Source: Saprospiraceae bacterium
Lineage (GTDB): Bacteria > Bacteroidota > Bacteroidia > Chitinophagales > Saprospiraceae
Direction: 5' to 3'
DNA length: 64,000 nucleotides
Assembly: GCA_022841745.1 (NCBI GenBank)
Contig: JALHQW010000007.1
Span: forward strand, 62,001-126,000
Shown: positions 36,469 through 45,900 of the stretch, in pieces
Numbering within the stretch: the first letter of the stretch is position 1
Layout of the letters: each line of letters begins with the position of its first letter
Notes under the pieces: generated by a model
The model's database searches: none
Told to the model about the DNA's origin: nothing
What the model saw: only the letters and a program-made list of their open reading frames with translations
Translations under genes and position numbers: made by a program

Positions 36469-37935
36469 ATGAAAAAACTTTTTATTTCGTTTTCAATATT
36501 AACTGCCCTCTTCCTCGCCTCCTGCGATGATTTCCTCGACATCGAGCCGTCTTCGCAGAGCATCGCAGTGGACAATTCCAGTACGGACTCCGTCTTTTTC
36601 AAATCGGCGGATGAAGTGGAAGCCGCACTGGCAGGTGCCTATTCCGACTTCAAGAACGAGTACTGGCAGCTCGACAATATGGTAAATGGTGACGCCCAAT
36701 CTGACGACGCCTATGCCGGGGGCGACAACCCAGATAACTTCCAGATTGACGAGTTCAAATTAGTGGCCACCAACCGCAACGTGAGCCGGGACTGGGCCTA
36801 CCTCTACTCCACCATCGGCAAGTGCAACACGGTCTTGAACAACCTCGATGCCGTGCCCGACCCAACCCTCACCAGTACAAGGAAGGAGGAAATACGGGGC
36901 GAGGCAGCGTTCATCAGGGCCTATATGTACTTCCAGTTGGTGCAGCTTTGGGGCGATGTGCCATTGCAATTGCAGGAGGTAAAGACCATCAGCGCTGATT
37001 TGTTGGACGAGATTTATCCCATCATTTTCCCGGCACGTTCGCCGCAGGCGGAGGTGTATGCACAAATCATCGCCGACCTCGAAACGGCCTTGACGAGGGT
37101 CAGGGTCACCGCCCCTGACAAAGGTTATGCGACCCAAGGCGCTGTGAACGCCATGCTGGCCAAAGTTTATGCTACGCAGGTGCCACAAGACTGGAACATG
37201 GTGCTAAAATATTGTGACGCTGTGATTGCAGGGCCTTATTCGTTGCTGCCAACCTACGATGCACTCTGGAGCAACGCAAACGAGAACTCCGCTGAATCCA
37301 TTTATGAAATCAACTACTCAGGCGGTGCTGCTGATGGCAACTGGGGCACCAAGATTTTCAGGGGCCTAGACTGGAAGAAGTTCAATTTACCAAGCAACGA
37401 CCTCGTGGCCGCTTTTGATGAAGAAGGTGACAATATCCGCAAGAATGCCAGCATCATTTTCCTGGATGTGACGGGCAAATGGTCGGACGAGCATTGGCCG
37501 CAGACACAATATCCGTTCATCAACAAATGGCGCAACTTTAATGAGGGCAGCGACCAGAACTATATCTTCATCCGCTTGGCTGACATCCTGCTGCTGAAAG
37601 CCGAAGCACTTAACGAAACTGGCGACCCAACAGGTGCCATCGAAATCGTCAACCAGATACGGGATAGGGTGAACCTGAACCCATCTTCTGCAAGTTCGCA
37701 GGCAGATGTACGTTTGGCCATAGAGAAGGAGCGCCGACTAGAACTGGCCTTCGAGGGCCACCGCTGGTATGACCTCAAGCGCACGGGTAGGGCCATCGAG
37801 GTGATGAACAACGAGACGATAGACCACACTGGCAACGTCGTTGGATACCAACTAACACCTGAGCGCCTCTATTGGCCAATACCACAAGCCGAGTTGGACA
37901 AAAACTCGAAGCTGGTGCAGAATGAGGGGTATTGA
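36469..37935 (+). CDS. SusD/RagB-family glycan-binding outer-membrane lipoprotein
   Basis: 488 residues from the ATG at 36469. Lipoprotein signal ending LFLASC (Cys19) followed by DDFLDIEP, the classical SusD N-terminus. Family signatures: WAYLYSTIGKCNTVLNNLD, GEAAFIRAYMYFQLVQLWG, AVNAMLAKVYA, IVNQIRDRVNL and EKERRLELAFEGHRWYDLKR. Partner of the SusC encoded upstream. The downstream GH30 enzymes suggest the captured glycan is a beta-glucan, possibly beta-1,6-linked; this is inferred from context. Confidence 0.96.
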   Translation: MKKLFISFSILTALFLASCDDFLDIEPSSQSIAVDNSSTDSVFFKSADEVEAALAGAYSDFKNEYWQLDNMVNGDAQSDDAYAGGDNPDNFQIDEFKLVATNRNVSRDWAYLYSTIGKCNTVLNNLDAVPDPTLTSTRKEEIRGEAAFIRAYMYFQLVQLWGDVPLQLQEVKTISADLLDEIYPIIFPARSPQAEVYAQIIADLETALTRVRVTAPDKGYATQGAVNAMLAKVYATQVPQDWNMVLKYCDAVIAGPYSLLPTYDALWSNANENSAESIYEINYSGGAADGNWGTKIFRGLDWKKFNLPSNDLVAAFDEEGDNIRKNASIIFLDVTGKWSDEHWPQTQYPFINKWRNFNEGSDQNYIFIRLADILLLKAEALNETGDPTGAIEIVNQIRDRVNLNPSSASSQADVRLAIEKERRLELAFEGHRWYDLKRTGRAIEVMNNETIDHTGNVVGYQLTPERLYWPIPQAELDKNSKLVQNEGY

Positions 37936-37956
37936 TTTTGGGATTTCAATTCCCAC

Positions 37957-38027
37957 GAGGTGACATTTTTTTGCCTGCCCCGCATTTCAGGGTAGTGTGC
38001 ATTTGAAAGGCAAAAAGATGTCACCTC
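37957..38027. promoter_or_regulatory. 20-bp inverted repeat between susD and GH30
   Basis: GAGGTGACATTTTTTTGCCT at 37957-37976 is complementary to 38008-38027 with one mismatch; the loop is 31 nt. A shorter hairpin, GGGGTT-TGAC-AACCCC, follows at 38044-38059. It could be a terminator, an RNA-stabilising hairpin or an operator; the stem is not followed by a T tract. Confidence 0.7.
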
Positions 38028-38150
38028 AAAACTTGGAACACCGGGGTTTGACAACCCCCTCCTCCCGATTCCTTTCGGGGCGAAATTGACTGCTAAATTG
38101 TTCTTCCCTAACATCAATTCTAAATTCGACCATCAACAATATTGATTGCC

Positions 38151-39557
38151 ATGAAAAATTTACTCGCCACCATTTTTATGCTTTCAACGCTCCTTTCCAC
38201 CGCCCAAAAAATCTCCATTTACACCACCGCCGAAAACACCAACCATCGCCTATCAAAAACGGAGGAACTTAGTTTGTCGCCCTTCGGGCAACCTTTTGAA
38301 AACCAGCCTTGCGTCTTCGTTGACCCCTCGGAAACGTTTCAGACCTTCCTCGGCATTGGCGGGGCGCTGACGGATGCCTCGGCGGAGACCTTTGCGAAGC
38401 TGCCCGCCGACAAGCAAAAAGAAGTGCTGACGGCTTATTTCGACAAGGAAAAAGGCATCGGCTACACGCTCGCCCGCACGAACATCAATAGCTGTGATTT
38501 TTCCAGCGATATGTACACCTACGTTGCCGAAGGCGATAAGGAACTTAAAACCTTCAACCTCGCCCACGACGAGAAATACAAAATCCCGTTTATCAAAAAG
38601 GCGATGGACGTGGCGGGGCGCCTCGACTTTTATGTCAGCCCATGGAGCCCGCCAGCCTGGATGAAGGACAACAACGATATGCTTCAAGGCGGCCACCTCA
38701 AGCCGGAGTACTACGATGCTTGGGCCAACTATTTCGTGCGCTTTATCCAAGAATATGAGAAACGGGGCATCCCGGTTTGGGGCCTCAGCGTGCAGAACGA
38801 GCCGATGGCCAAGCAGACCTGGGAGTCGTGCATCTACACTGCCGAAGAGGAGCGTGATTTCATCAAAAAAAGCCTTGGCCCTACCTTGCAGCGCAGCGGG
38901 CTTGGCAGCAAAAAGCTCATCGCCTGGGACCACAACCGTGACCTGATTTACCAGCGGGCCAGCACCTACCTGCACGACCCCGAAGCGGCGAAGTACATTT
39001 GGGGCATTGGCTTCCACTGGTACGAAGACTGGAACGGCGGCCTGCAATTCGACAATGTGAGGCGGGTTTACGAATCATTCCCCGACAAGAACCTGCTGCT
39101 GACGGAGGCCTGCAATTTCCCGTTCTCCTGGGAGACCATCAACCAATGGAAATGGGGCGAGCGTTACGGCCAGAACATGATTCAGGACTTCAACAATGGC
39201 GCCGTGGCCTGGACGGACTGGAACATCCTCCTCGATGAAACGGGCGGCCCGAACCACGTGAAGAACTTCTGCTTTGCGCCCATCCACGCCAAGACGAAGG
39301 AGGGCACGCTGCACTACATGAACTCCTACTACTATATCGGCCATTTCTCGAAATTCATACAGCCAGGAGCGAGGCGAATTGTCAGTTCTTCGAGCCGGGC
39401 GCAATTGCTGACCACGGCCTTCCAAAACCCCGATGGCAGCATTGCCGTGGTGGTGATGAACCCAACGAACGAGAAAATCAGCTATCGGATTTGGTTGAAA
39501 GGGCAGGCAGCGGAGACGGTGAGCTTGCCGCATTCGATTGCGACGTTGGTGTTTTGA
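38151..39557 (+). CDS. GH30 glycoside hydrolase (glucosylceramidase / beta-1,6-glucanase-like)
   Basis: 468 residues from the ATG at 38151 (a TTG three codons earlier is not needed). Signal peptide (LLATIFMLSTLLSTAQ). GH30 signatures: FLGIGGALTDASAETF, GYTLARTNINSCDFS and YVSPWSPPAWMKDN. The acid/base Glu217 is in VQNEP and the nucleophile Glu319 in LLTEACN. The C-terminal beta-sandwich is typical of GH30. Characterised relatives act on beta-1,6-glucan, beta-glucosides or glucosylceramide. No lipobox or T9SS domain, so probably periplasmic, degrading oligosaccharides brought in by SusCD. Third gene of the rightward unit. Confidence 0.93.
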   Translation: MKNLLATIFMLSTLLSTAQKISIYTTAENTNHRLSKTEELSLSPFGQPFENQPCVFVDPSETFQTFLGIGGALTDASAETFAKLPADKQKEVLTAYFDKEKGIGYTLARTNINSCDFSSDMYTYVAEGDKELKTFNLAHDEKYKIPFIKKAMDVAGRLDFYVSPWSPPAWMKDNNDMLQGGHLKPEYYDAWANYFVRFIQEYEKRGIPVWGLSVQNEPMAKQTWESCIYTAEEERDFIKKSLGPTLQRSGLGSKKLIAWDHNRDLIYQRASTYLHDPEAAKYIWGIGFHWYEDWNGGLQFDNVRRVYESFPDKNLLLTEACNFPFSWETINQWKWGERYGQNMIQDFNNGAVAWTDWNILLDETGGPNHVKNFCFAPIHAKTKEGTLHYMNSYYYIGHFSKFIQPGARRIVSSSSRAQLLTTAFQNPDGSIAVVVMNPTNEKISYRIWLKGQAAETVSLPHSIATLVF

Positions 39558-39632
39558 GTGCCGACAAATTTCGGCAAGATTTTGAGCCTCGTTCAACAAA
39601 AGTTACATTGAAAAACAACCAGTTTGACAAAA

Positions 39633-39675
39633 AAGAATAACTTTGCGTACATTCATTGCGCACAAAGTTATTCTT
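39633..39675 (+). promoter_or_regulatory. Promoter with overlapping 13-bp palindrome before the ATPase gene
   Basis: The -7 box TAACTTTG (39638-39645) lies inside the left arm AAGAATAACTTTG (39633-39645), which is perfectly complementary to CAAAGTTATTCTT at 39663-39675. The right arm ends one base before the ATG at 39677. Either an operator blocking the promoter or a hairpin hiding the translation start would fit. It gives the ATPase gene its own control inside the glycan operon. Confidence 0.75.
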
Positions 39676-39676
39676 C

Positions 39677-40864
39677 ATGTACCAAAGAAGACTATTTCCC
39701 GAACTGGAGGAACATCTTGCCGCCAAGCAAATCACGGTCATAACTGGGATGCGCAGGGTAGGCAAGTCCACGGCTTTAAAGTACTTGCTTGAAAAACTGC
39801 AGCATAGCAACAAGGTCTATCTTGACCTAGAACGCATTGAAAACCGCTACATTTTCCAGCAGCCAACCTATAAAGACGTACAAATTGACCTTGAAATACA
39901 AGGCATTGACTTTGATAAACCCGCAGTTATAGCCATTGACGAAATTCAGCTTGTGCCGCAAATCACGAGCGTGATGAAGTGGTTTTATGATACTTACCCC
40001 AATTTGAAGTTCATTGTAACGGGGTCGAGTTCTTTTTACCTAAAAAACCGCTTTTCAGAAAGCTTGGCTGGGCGGAAGCATATTTTTGAAATGTACCCGC
40101 TTGACTTCATGGAGTTCCTTTGGTTCAAGGGCGAGGACACGAAGATGCTCGAAGCGTTTTGCATGACACCCTTTCAGCAGGGGATTTATCTAAAGTTCAA
40201 GGACAAATACGAAGAGTTTTTACGTTTTGGTGGTTTTCCGGAGGTGGTATTGATGGAAGGGGAAAAACTGAAAAAGCGAACCATTCTTGACGTAATCAAC
40301 GCCTATATTGAACTTGACATCAAGCTGGTATCAGACTTCGAGGCAAGCGGAACCTTGTACAAATTGGCCAAACTATTGGCGAGCAGAAGTGGCTCTTTGC
40401 TCGATGCCTCCAAAATCAGTTCGGCACTTGGCATTGACCGACGAAAAACTGTTGGCTATATTGAGTTGCTGGAAAAGACCTATTTCATCCACCAAGTTTC
40501 CCCTTTCACGAAAAGCCCCGACCGTGAAATTTCGCTTAGGCAAAAAATTTACTTGGCCGATACGGGTTTATTAAACCAGCTTGCGCAGGTGAACAGTGGT
40601 CAAGTCTTTGAAAACGCCGTGTTTCTGCAACTATTAAAACTAGGCAGACAAATCAACTTCTACCAGCGCAAGTCTGGTCAAGAGATTGACTTTGTTCTTG
40701 ACCAAAAAATTGCTTGTGAAGTAAAGGAAACCCCTCACCCAAGCTACCAGTCAACCCTGAACAGCCGAGCCAATTATGTTGGTATCACTGAAACCATGCT
40801 AATCGGAAAAAACCGACCAGACGACAATTGGCAAGCCTTCACTTGGGCGGGGCAATTGTGCTGA
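39677..40864 (+). CDS. AAA ATPase with DUF4143 / nuclease-like C-terminus
   Basis: 395 residues from the ATG at 39677. The AAA_14 part has Walker A (GMRRVGKST, about residues 24-32), Walker B (AVIAIDEIQ) and a sensor segment FIVTGSSSFYLKNR. The DUF4143 part includes LRFGGFPEVVL, then DLGI-type HTH-like SALGIDRRKTVGYIELLE. The C-terminus carries a PD-(D/E)xK-like pattern EIDFVLDQKIACEVK. Such proteins are widespread in bacteria and archaea, often in mobile or variable spots, with no settled function. It lies between two GH30 genes, has its own promoter palindrome and ends 15 bp before the second GH30, so it may also drive that gene. Probably a later insertion into the glycan locus. Confidence 0.93.
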   Translation: MYQRRLFPELEEHLAAKQITVITGMRRVGKSTALKYLLEKLQHSNKVYLDLERIENRYIFQQPTYKDVQIDLEIQGIDFDKPAVIAIDEIQLVPQITSVMKWFYDTYPNLKFIVTGSSSFYLKNRFSESLAGRKHIFEMYPLDFMEFLWFKGEDTKMLEAFCMTPFQQGIYLKFKDKYEEFLRFGGFPEVVLMEGEKLKKRTILDVINAYIELDIKLVSDFEASGTLYKLAKLLASRSGSLLDASKISSALGIDRRKTVGYIELLEKTYFIHQVSPFTKSPDREISLRQKIYLADTGLLNQLAQVNSGQVFENAVFLQLLKLGRQINFYQRKSGQEIDFVLDQKIACEVKETPHPSYQSTLNSRANYVGITETMLIGKNRPDDNWQAFTWAGQLC

Positions 40865-40879
40865 TAACTAAACTTAACA

Positions 40880-42298
40880 ATGCTACGAATCCTGCCTATC
40901 TTGCTGTTAATCAGCGCCTTATCCTGCAACTCAAAAACAGAGGACGAGGAACCCATCACGCCAACCCCGACCAACCTTCCCGTGCAGGCCTGGACTACCT
41001 CCGCCGACCAATTGAACCTGCTCTACAAGCGGTCACTGGACTTTGCCACTGGCCGTGACGACCGTTTCACCACCATTACCATTGACACTGCACTGGCCTT
41101 GCAGCCCATTGAGGGCTTTGGCTATACACTGACCGGAGGCAGTGCCATGCTCTTGCATCAAATGGGCACAACGGAGCGGGCCAAGCTCTTGAAGGAGTTG
41201 TTCGGCAGCGACAGCACCTCCATCGGCGTGAGCTACCTGCGCCTGAGCATCGGCGCTTCGGACTTGGATGCCACGGTGTTCAGTTACAATGACCTGCCCG
41301 CTGGCCAGACCGACCCCGACCTCTCGGAGTTCAGCATCGCAAAGGATGAGGAGCACTTGGTTCCCATCATCAAGGAGATTTTGGCCATTAACCCCAACAT
41401 CAAATTCATGGGCACGCCGTGGAGCCCGCCTACTTGGATGAAGACGAACGGGAGCAGCAAGGGCGGGCAATTAAAGCCAGAATATTATGGCGTTTACGCC
41501 CAATATTTCGTGAAATACATCCAAGCCTACAAAGCACACGGCATCGAGATTGACGCCATTACGCCGCAGAACGAGCCTCACCACCCCGGCAACAACCCTA
41601 GTATGCAGATGCTGTCGGGGCAGCAGGCGGATTTCATCAAAAACCACCTCGGCCCGGCCTTCCAAGCAGCGGGCATTGCCACGAAAATCATCATTTGGGA
41701 CCATAACTGCGACGAGCCAAACTACCCCATCGAAGTGATGAACGATGCTGCGGCCAAGGCATTCGTGCATGGCTCGGCCTTCCATATGTATGCGGGCGAT
41801 GCAGGTGCGCTCAGCACCGTGTATTCCGCCCACCCAGACAAGGCGCTTTATTTTACGGAACAATGGACAGGCAAGAACGGCACCTTCGACGGCGATTTCC
41901 AATGGCATATCAAGAACGTCATTATTGGCACGATGCGCAACTGGAGCCGGGTGGCCCTCGAATGGAACCTCGCCAACGACCCGGACTTTGGCCCACACAC
42001 ACCCGGTGGCTGCACCGAGTGTAAGGGGGCTGTGACTATCAATGGCAACGTTGCCACGAAGAATGTAGCCTATTACATCATCGCACAAGTAGCCAAGTTC
42101 GTGACGCCCGGTTCAGTGCGCCTCACGAGCAACCTCACCGGGCCATTGCCCAATGTGGCCTTCAAGCGGCCTGACGGCAAAAAGGTGCTACTGGTTTTGA
42201 ACGAAAACGCTGATGTTCAGTCGTTTAACATACAGGCGGGCAGCCGCTGGATTACGGCGTCGTTGGGAGGGAAGTCGGCGGGGACATTTGTTTGGTGA
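40880..42298 (+). CDS. GH30 lipoprotein, probable endo-beta-1,6-glucanase
   Basis: 472 residues. Lipoprotein signal MLRILPILLLISALSC (Cys16) followed by a Glu/Thr/Pro spacer, suggesting outer-membrane anchoring. GH30 signatures: PIEGFGYTLTGGSA, YLRLSIGASDLD and FMGTPWSPPTWMKTN. The acid/base Glu232 is in TPQNEPHHPGNN and the nucleophile Glu327 in LYFTEQWTG. RVALEWNLANDP is a GH30 subfamily 3-like segment; that subfamily contains beta-1,6-glucanases. It differs substantially from the GH30 at 38151, so the pair probably splits surface and periplasmic steps. A strong hairpin terminator follows. Confidence 0.93.
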   Translation: MLRILPILLLISALSCNSKTEDEEPITPTPTNLPVQAWTTSADQLNLLYKRSLDFATGRDDRFTTITIDTALALQPIEGFGYTLTGGSAMLLHQMGTTERAKLLKELFGSDSTSIGVSYLRLSIGASDLDATVFSYNDLPAGQTDPDLSEFSIAKDEEHLVPIIKEILAINPNIKFMGTPWSPPTWMKTNGSSKGGQLKPEYYGVYAQYFVKYIQAYKAHGIEIDAITPQNEPHHPGNNPSMQMLSGQQADFIKNHLGPAFQAAGIATKIIIWDHNCDEPNYPIEVMNDAAAKAFVHGSAFHMYAGDAGALSTVYSAHPDKALYFTEQWTGKNGTFDGDFQWHIKNVIIGTMRNWSRVALEWNLANDPDFGPHTPGGCTECKGAVTINGNVATKNVAYYIIAQVAKFVTPGSVRLTSNLTGPLPNVAFKRPDGKKVLLVLNENADVQSFNIQAGSRWITASLGGKSAGTFVW

Positions 42299-42316
42299 GC
42301 GATAAATTTTTTAATC

Positions 42317-42355
42317 AAATAGCCCGATTAGTTGATATTACTAATCGGGCTATTT
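42317..42355. terminator. Bidirectional terminator
   Basis: AAATAGCCCGATTAGT at 42317-42332 pairs with its exact complement at 42340-42355 around a 7-nt loop, between the rightward GH30 gene and the leftward TonB-like gene. A T-rich segment flanks each side. Confidence 0.9.
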
Positions 42356-42376
42356 CTTTGGAATAAAGAAGCCATT

Positions 42377-42841
42377 TTAATCAAGTTTAAACTTGACTGG
42401 CAGATTAAACTGCATTCTTACTTTCCTCCCTTCATGTTTTGCAGGAACCCACTTGGGCATCAATTTTACTATTCTTATTGCTTCATCACCACATCCCCCG
42501 CCTATGTCACGAATTATTTTAGGGTTAGTGACACTTCCATCTTTTTCTATAACAAAAATGATATACACTGTTCCTTCAATTTCATTTTGCTTAGCTTCAT
42601 TTGGATATTTTAGGTTGTCATTGATAAACTGCAGCATTTCATTTCTCCCACATTCAATGCGCTTGGCTTCATCTTCAATGTCTTCGCACCCAGTAAAAAC
42701 AGGTTTTACTTCTACCACTTTATAAATTTCATCTTCAAGGTAATCATCCTTTGATAGGTCATTTTCTTTATTCACCTGACCAAAACAAAAAGCGGCAGGT
42801 ATTAATAATGTAGCGAAAAATAAAAGCATGTGTTTTTTCAT
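42377..42841 (-). CDS. Exported TonB C-terminal-domain protein
   Basis: 154 residues. Signal peptide (MLLFFATLLIPAAFCFGQ) rather than the N-terminal anchor of true TonB. The C-terminal 90 residues are a TonB_C domain: FINDNLKYPNEAKQNEIEGT, VYIIFVIEKDGSVTNPKIIR and a final MQFNLPVKFKLD. Such stand-alone periplasmic TonB_C proteins are frequent in Bacteroidota; the partner is unknown. The base composition is visibly richer in A+T than the flanking genes. Confidence 0.9.
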   Translation of the reverse strand: MKKHMLLFFATLLIPAAFCFGQVNKENDLSKDDYLEDEIYKVVEVKPVFTGCEDIEDEAKRIECGRNEMLQFINDNLKYPNEAKQNEIEGTVYIIFVIEKDGSVTNPKIIRDIGGGCGDEAIRIVKLMPKWVPAKHEGRKVRMQFNLPVKFKLD

Positions 42842-42904
42842 AAAAATTGGTTTTGTGAATAAGACTCAAAACTAAAGTATTTTCCGGCAGGTGGCAATAC
42901 GTAG

Positions 42905-42941
42905 CCCCTGACTGCCCACTGCCCACTGTCGAACTGCCAAC
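42905..42941 (-). repeat. Stop-codon-adjacent GGCAGT repeat element
   Basis: Read on the minus strand, GTTGGCAGTTCGACAGTG starts directly after the TGA of the giant adhesin gene and is followed by GGCAGTGGGCAGTCAGG. The same element follows the stops at 3858 and 56926. Confidence 0.8.
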
Positions 42942-45900
42942 TCACCTAATCACCGCCACATCCCCCTTCAACAACTTCCGTTCCCCCGTTACCAATTCCA
43001 CTTCGGCATACCAAACGAACACGCCAAAGTCCACGTCCTTGCCCCGGAAGGTGCCGTCCCAGCCGGTTGCCACATCATTTGGCCGTAGGTCAAAACCTTG
43101 GAACACTGCCTCGCCCCAGCGGGTGAAGACTTGGAAAGAAGGGATGGTTTTCACTTGGCTTTCATCCGCAAAAACCAACAGCACGTCATTGATGCCATCG
43201 CCGTTGGGGGAGAAAATATTGGGGACGTAGATGCTGCCTTCGGATTTTATGATGATTTGCACCGAATCCAATGCACTACAATCGCTCTTGCCAACAATTC
43301 TTAAATGGTAAGTAATGCTTCCTTCAGGCGTTGCAATTGGATTAAGGCAATTCGTACAACTGAGCCAATCGGTTGGAGACCAGATTATCGAATCTATCTC
43401 AGAGATTGGTACATCAATAGTCGTATTAAGTTGAACTTGCGTCCCAATATCAACATCCCCAACATCTTGAATTGAAACAGAAACAGGAGTAGGTGGGTCT
43501 AAGGAAAACGGAGCTAAAAACTCACATCCATTAGCATCCTTCACAATCGAAAAATGATTGCCACCAGTCACATTAACAAAAATGCTATCTAGTGTATAAG
43601 AAGCACCACCATCTATCGAATATAAAAATGGCCCATTAGCAATATCTCCACCACTAAAAATCACTCGGCTGTAAACCGTTTCGCAAGGCATTACCTCTAT
43701 ACTCAGTTGTGGGAAATCTAAGGGTCCAGTAACCACATAGGTTGTATCAAACCCAAAACAGCCATTATCCAAATTCGTTACTTGCAACACATAATACCCA
43801 GGCATATTTACAACAGGATTGCTAGTTGTTGCCCCATTCACAATATTTCCAACTATTACCGTCCAATTAAAAGCAGCATTGGTCACATTGGTATTGCCAT
43901 TAAGTGATATTGTATCTTGGTCACAACCGATTTGTACTGCTTGACCTGCTTCCGCTATTGGCGGCACCGTATTTTGTCCAACAACCACTTGCTCCACATC
44001 CGAGCAGCCTGTAATCGTATCGGTTACGGTGAGCGTGTAGGTGCCTGGCAGATTGACAAAGACATCGGCAACACCTACGCCAGGGGCCACGATGCCCGGG
44101 CCTGCCCATTCATATTCGAGGTTCGGGCCGATGGTCGTCCCTAATCCAATAATGCTGGTTATCTCCAAGGTACAAGTCAATGGTTCTGGAGTCGCTACCA
44201 CTATCACAGGAGGTGCCACCGTTTGGTTCACCGTGGCCGTCGCAGTCGCAGAGCAACCAGTGGCTTGGTTGGCCACCGTCAGGGTATAGGTGCCGGGGGC
44301 GTTCACGATGGGCGTCAGGGTCGTTTGGCCGCTCACGATGCCGGGGCCTTGCCACAGGTAAAGAACACCCGCCCCAGTGCTGCTGCCCGTTCCGTCCAAC
44401 TGTACCTCCTGCGCCGTACAATCCAAGTTTTGCGGTGCTGCCGCAATGGCCGTAGGAGGTGTCGTATTGGCTGCCAAGGTGGTGGTCGCTGTCGCCGTGC
44501 AGCCGTTTGGCCCGGTGACGGTGAGCGTATAAACGCCGCCCGCATTGGCCGTTGGCGCCAAGGTCGAGGCGCCGAGCGTGATGCCGGGGCCTTGCCATTG
44601 GTAGCTGAATCCCGCCCCGGTGCTGCTGCCCGTCCCACTGAGCGGCACTTGCTGCAAAAGGCAGGTTATGCTTTGCGGCGCAGCCGCAATGGCCGTGGGC
44701 GGCGTGCTGTTCTGGATGACCGTCACCTGCGCCGTACTGGTGCAGTTGTTCGCCAAATTGGTGACGGTCAGGGTGTATATACCGGGCGCATTCACCATCG
44801 GCGAAAGGGTCGTACCGCCGCTCACCACGCCCGGCCCGGCCCACAGGTAGGTATAGACCGTGCCCGTGCTACTGCCCGTACCACTTAGCGCAATCGGCTG
44901 CGGACCGCAACCCAATTGCTGGTTGGTGTTGGCGATGGCGGTGGGCTGCTGCGCAACGTCCGTGACCTGCACACTGGCCAAGGTCTGGCAATTGTTCTGC
45001 GTGTTGGTGACCGTGAGCAGGTAGGTACCTGCGGCTGTGACCGTGGGTGTCGGGGTATTTGCGCCGGAAAAAATAGTACCGTCGCTGGTCGTCCAAATAT
45101 AGGTGATGCCAGGGCCGCTGCTGCTGCCCGTGCCATCCAGCTGCACCTGCTGCACGGAGCAGTTCAGCGTTTGCGGAGCACCTGCATCGGCGGTGGGGGC
45201 GTTGGCATCTTGGCCCACCTGCACCTCGTCCGTTGCGGAGCAACCGCTTTGCAAATCGGTGACAATCAGGGTATAAGTGCCGGGGGCGTTCACCGTAGGC
45301 ACCAGCGTGGCTTCATCTTGAAGGATATTGCCGTTCTGTGTCGTCCACACATAGCCAAAACCTGCACCACTGCTGCTTCCAGCGCCGTTCAGCAATACAT
45401 TTGATTGCCCACAAAGCAGTGTTTGCGCAGCACCTGCCTCAGCGGTCGGCAAATTGCCGTTCTGTGCCACCAGCACCGATTCGCTGGCCGAGCAGCCCGT
45501 CTGGACGTTCGTCACCGTGAGCGTATAAGTGCCCGGCGAGCCGATGGTTGGCGTGAGCGAACCGGGGCCGGAGACGATGCCCGTGCCTGTGCCAGTGAAT
45601 GCCCAATTGTAAAAATACTCGATACCCGTGGGTGCCGTGGCCGAAAGCTGCAACTGCGTAACGGTGCAGTTCAAGCTGCCCGGTGGGGCAATGTCCACGT
45701 CGGGTAGGTTGCCAATGGACGCCACGGTCACAGCATCGGAAGCTGAGCAGCCATTGGTGGCATTGGTGACTATGAGGGTATAGGTACCCGCACTCCCGAT
45801 GGTGATGGTTTGGCTCGTTTCGTTCGTTGACCATAGGTAGCTGATGCTGGGGCCTTGGCTGCTGCCGCTACCATCCAATATGGCCGATGGGTTGCCACAA

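Noticed and set aside
39623-39645. Complete -33/-7 promoter for the ATPase gene
   Set aside because: A TTTG occurs at 39623-39626, but only 11 bp before the -7 box, well short of the usual 17-23; only the -7 box is claimed.
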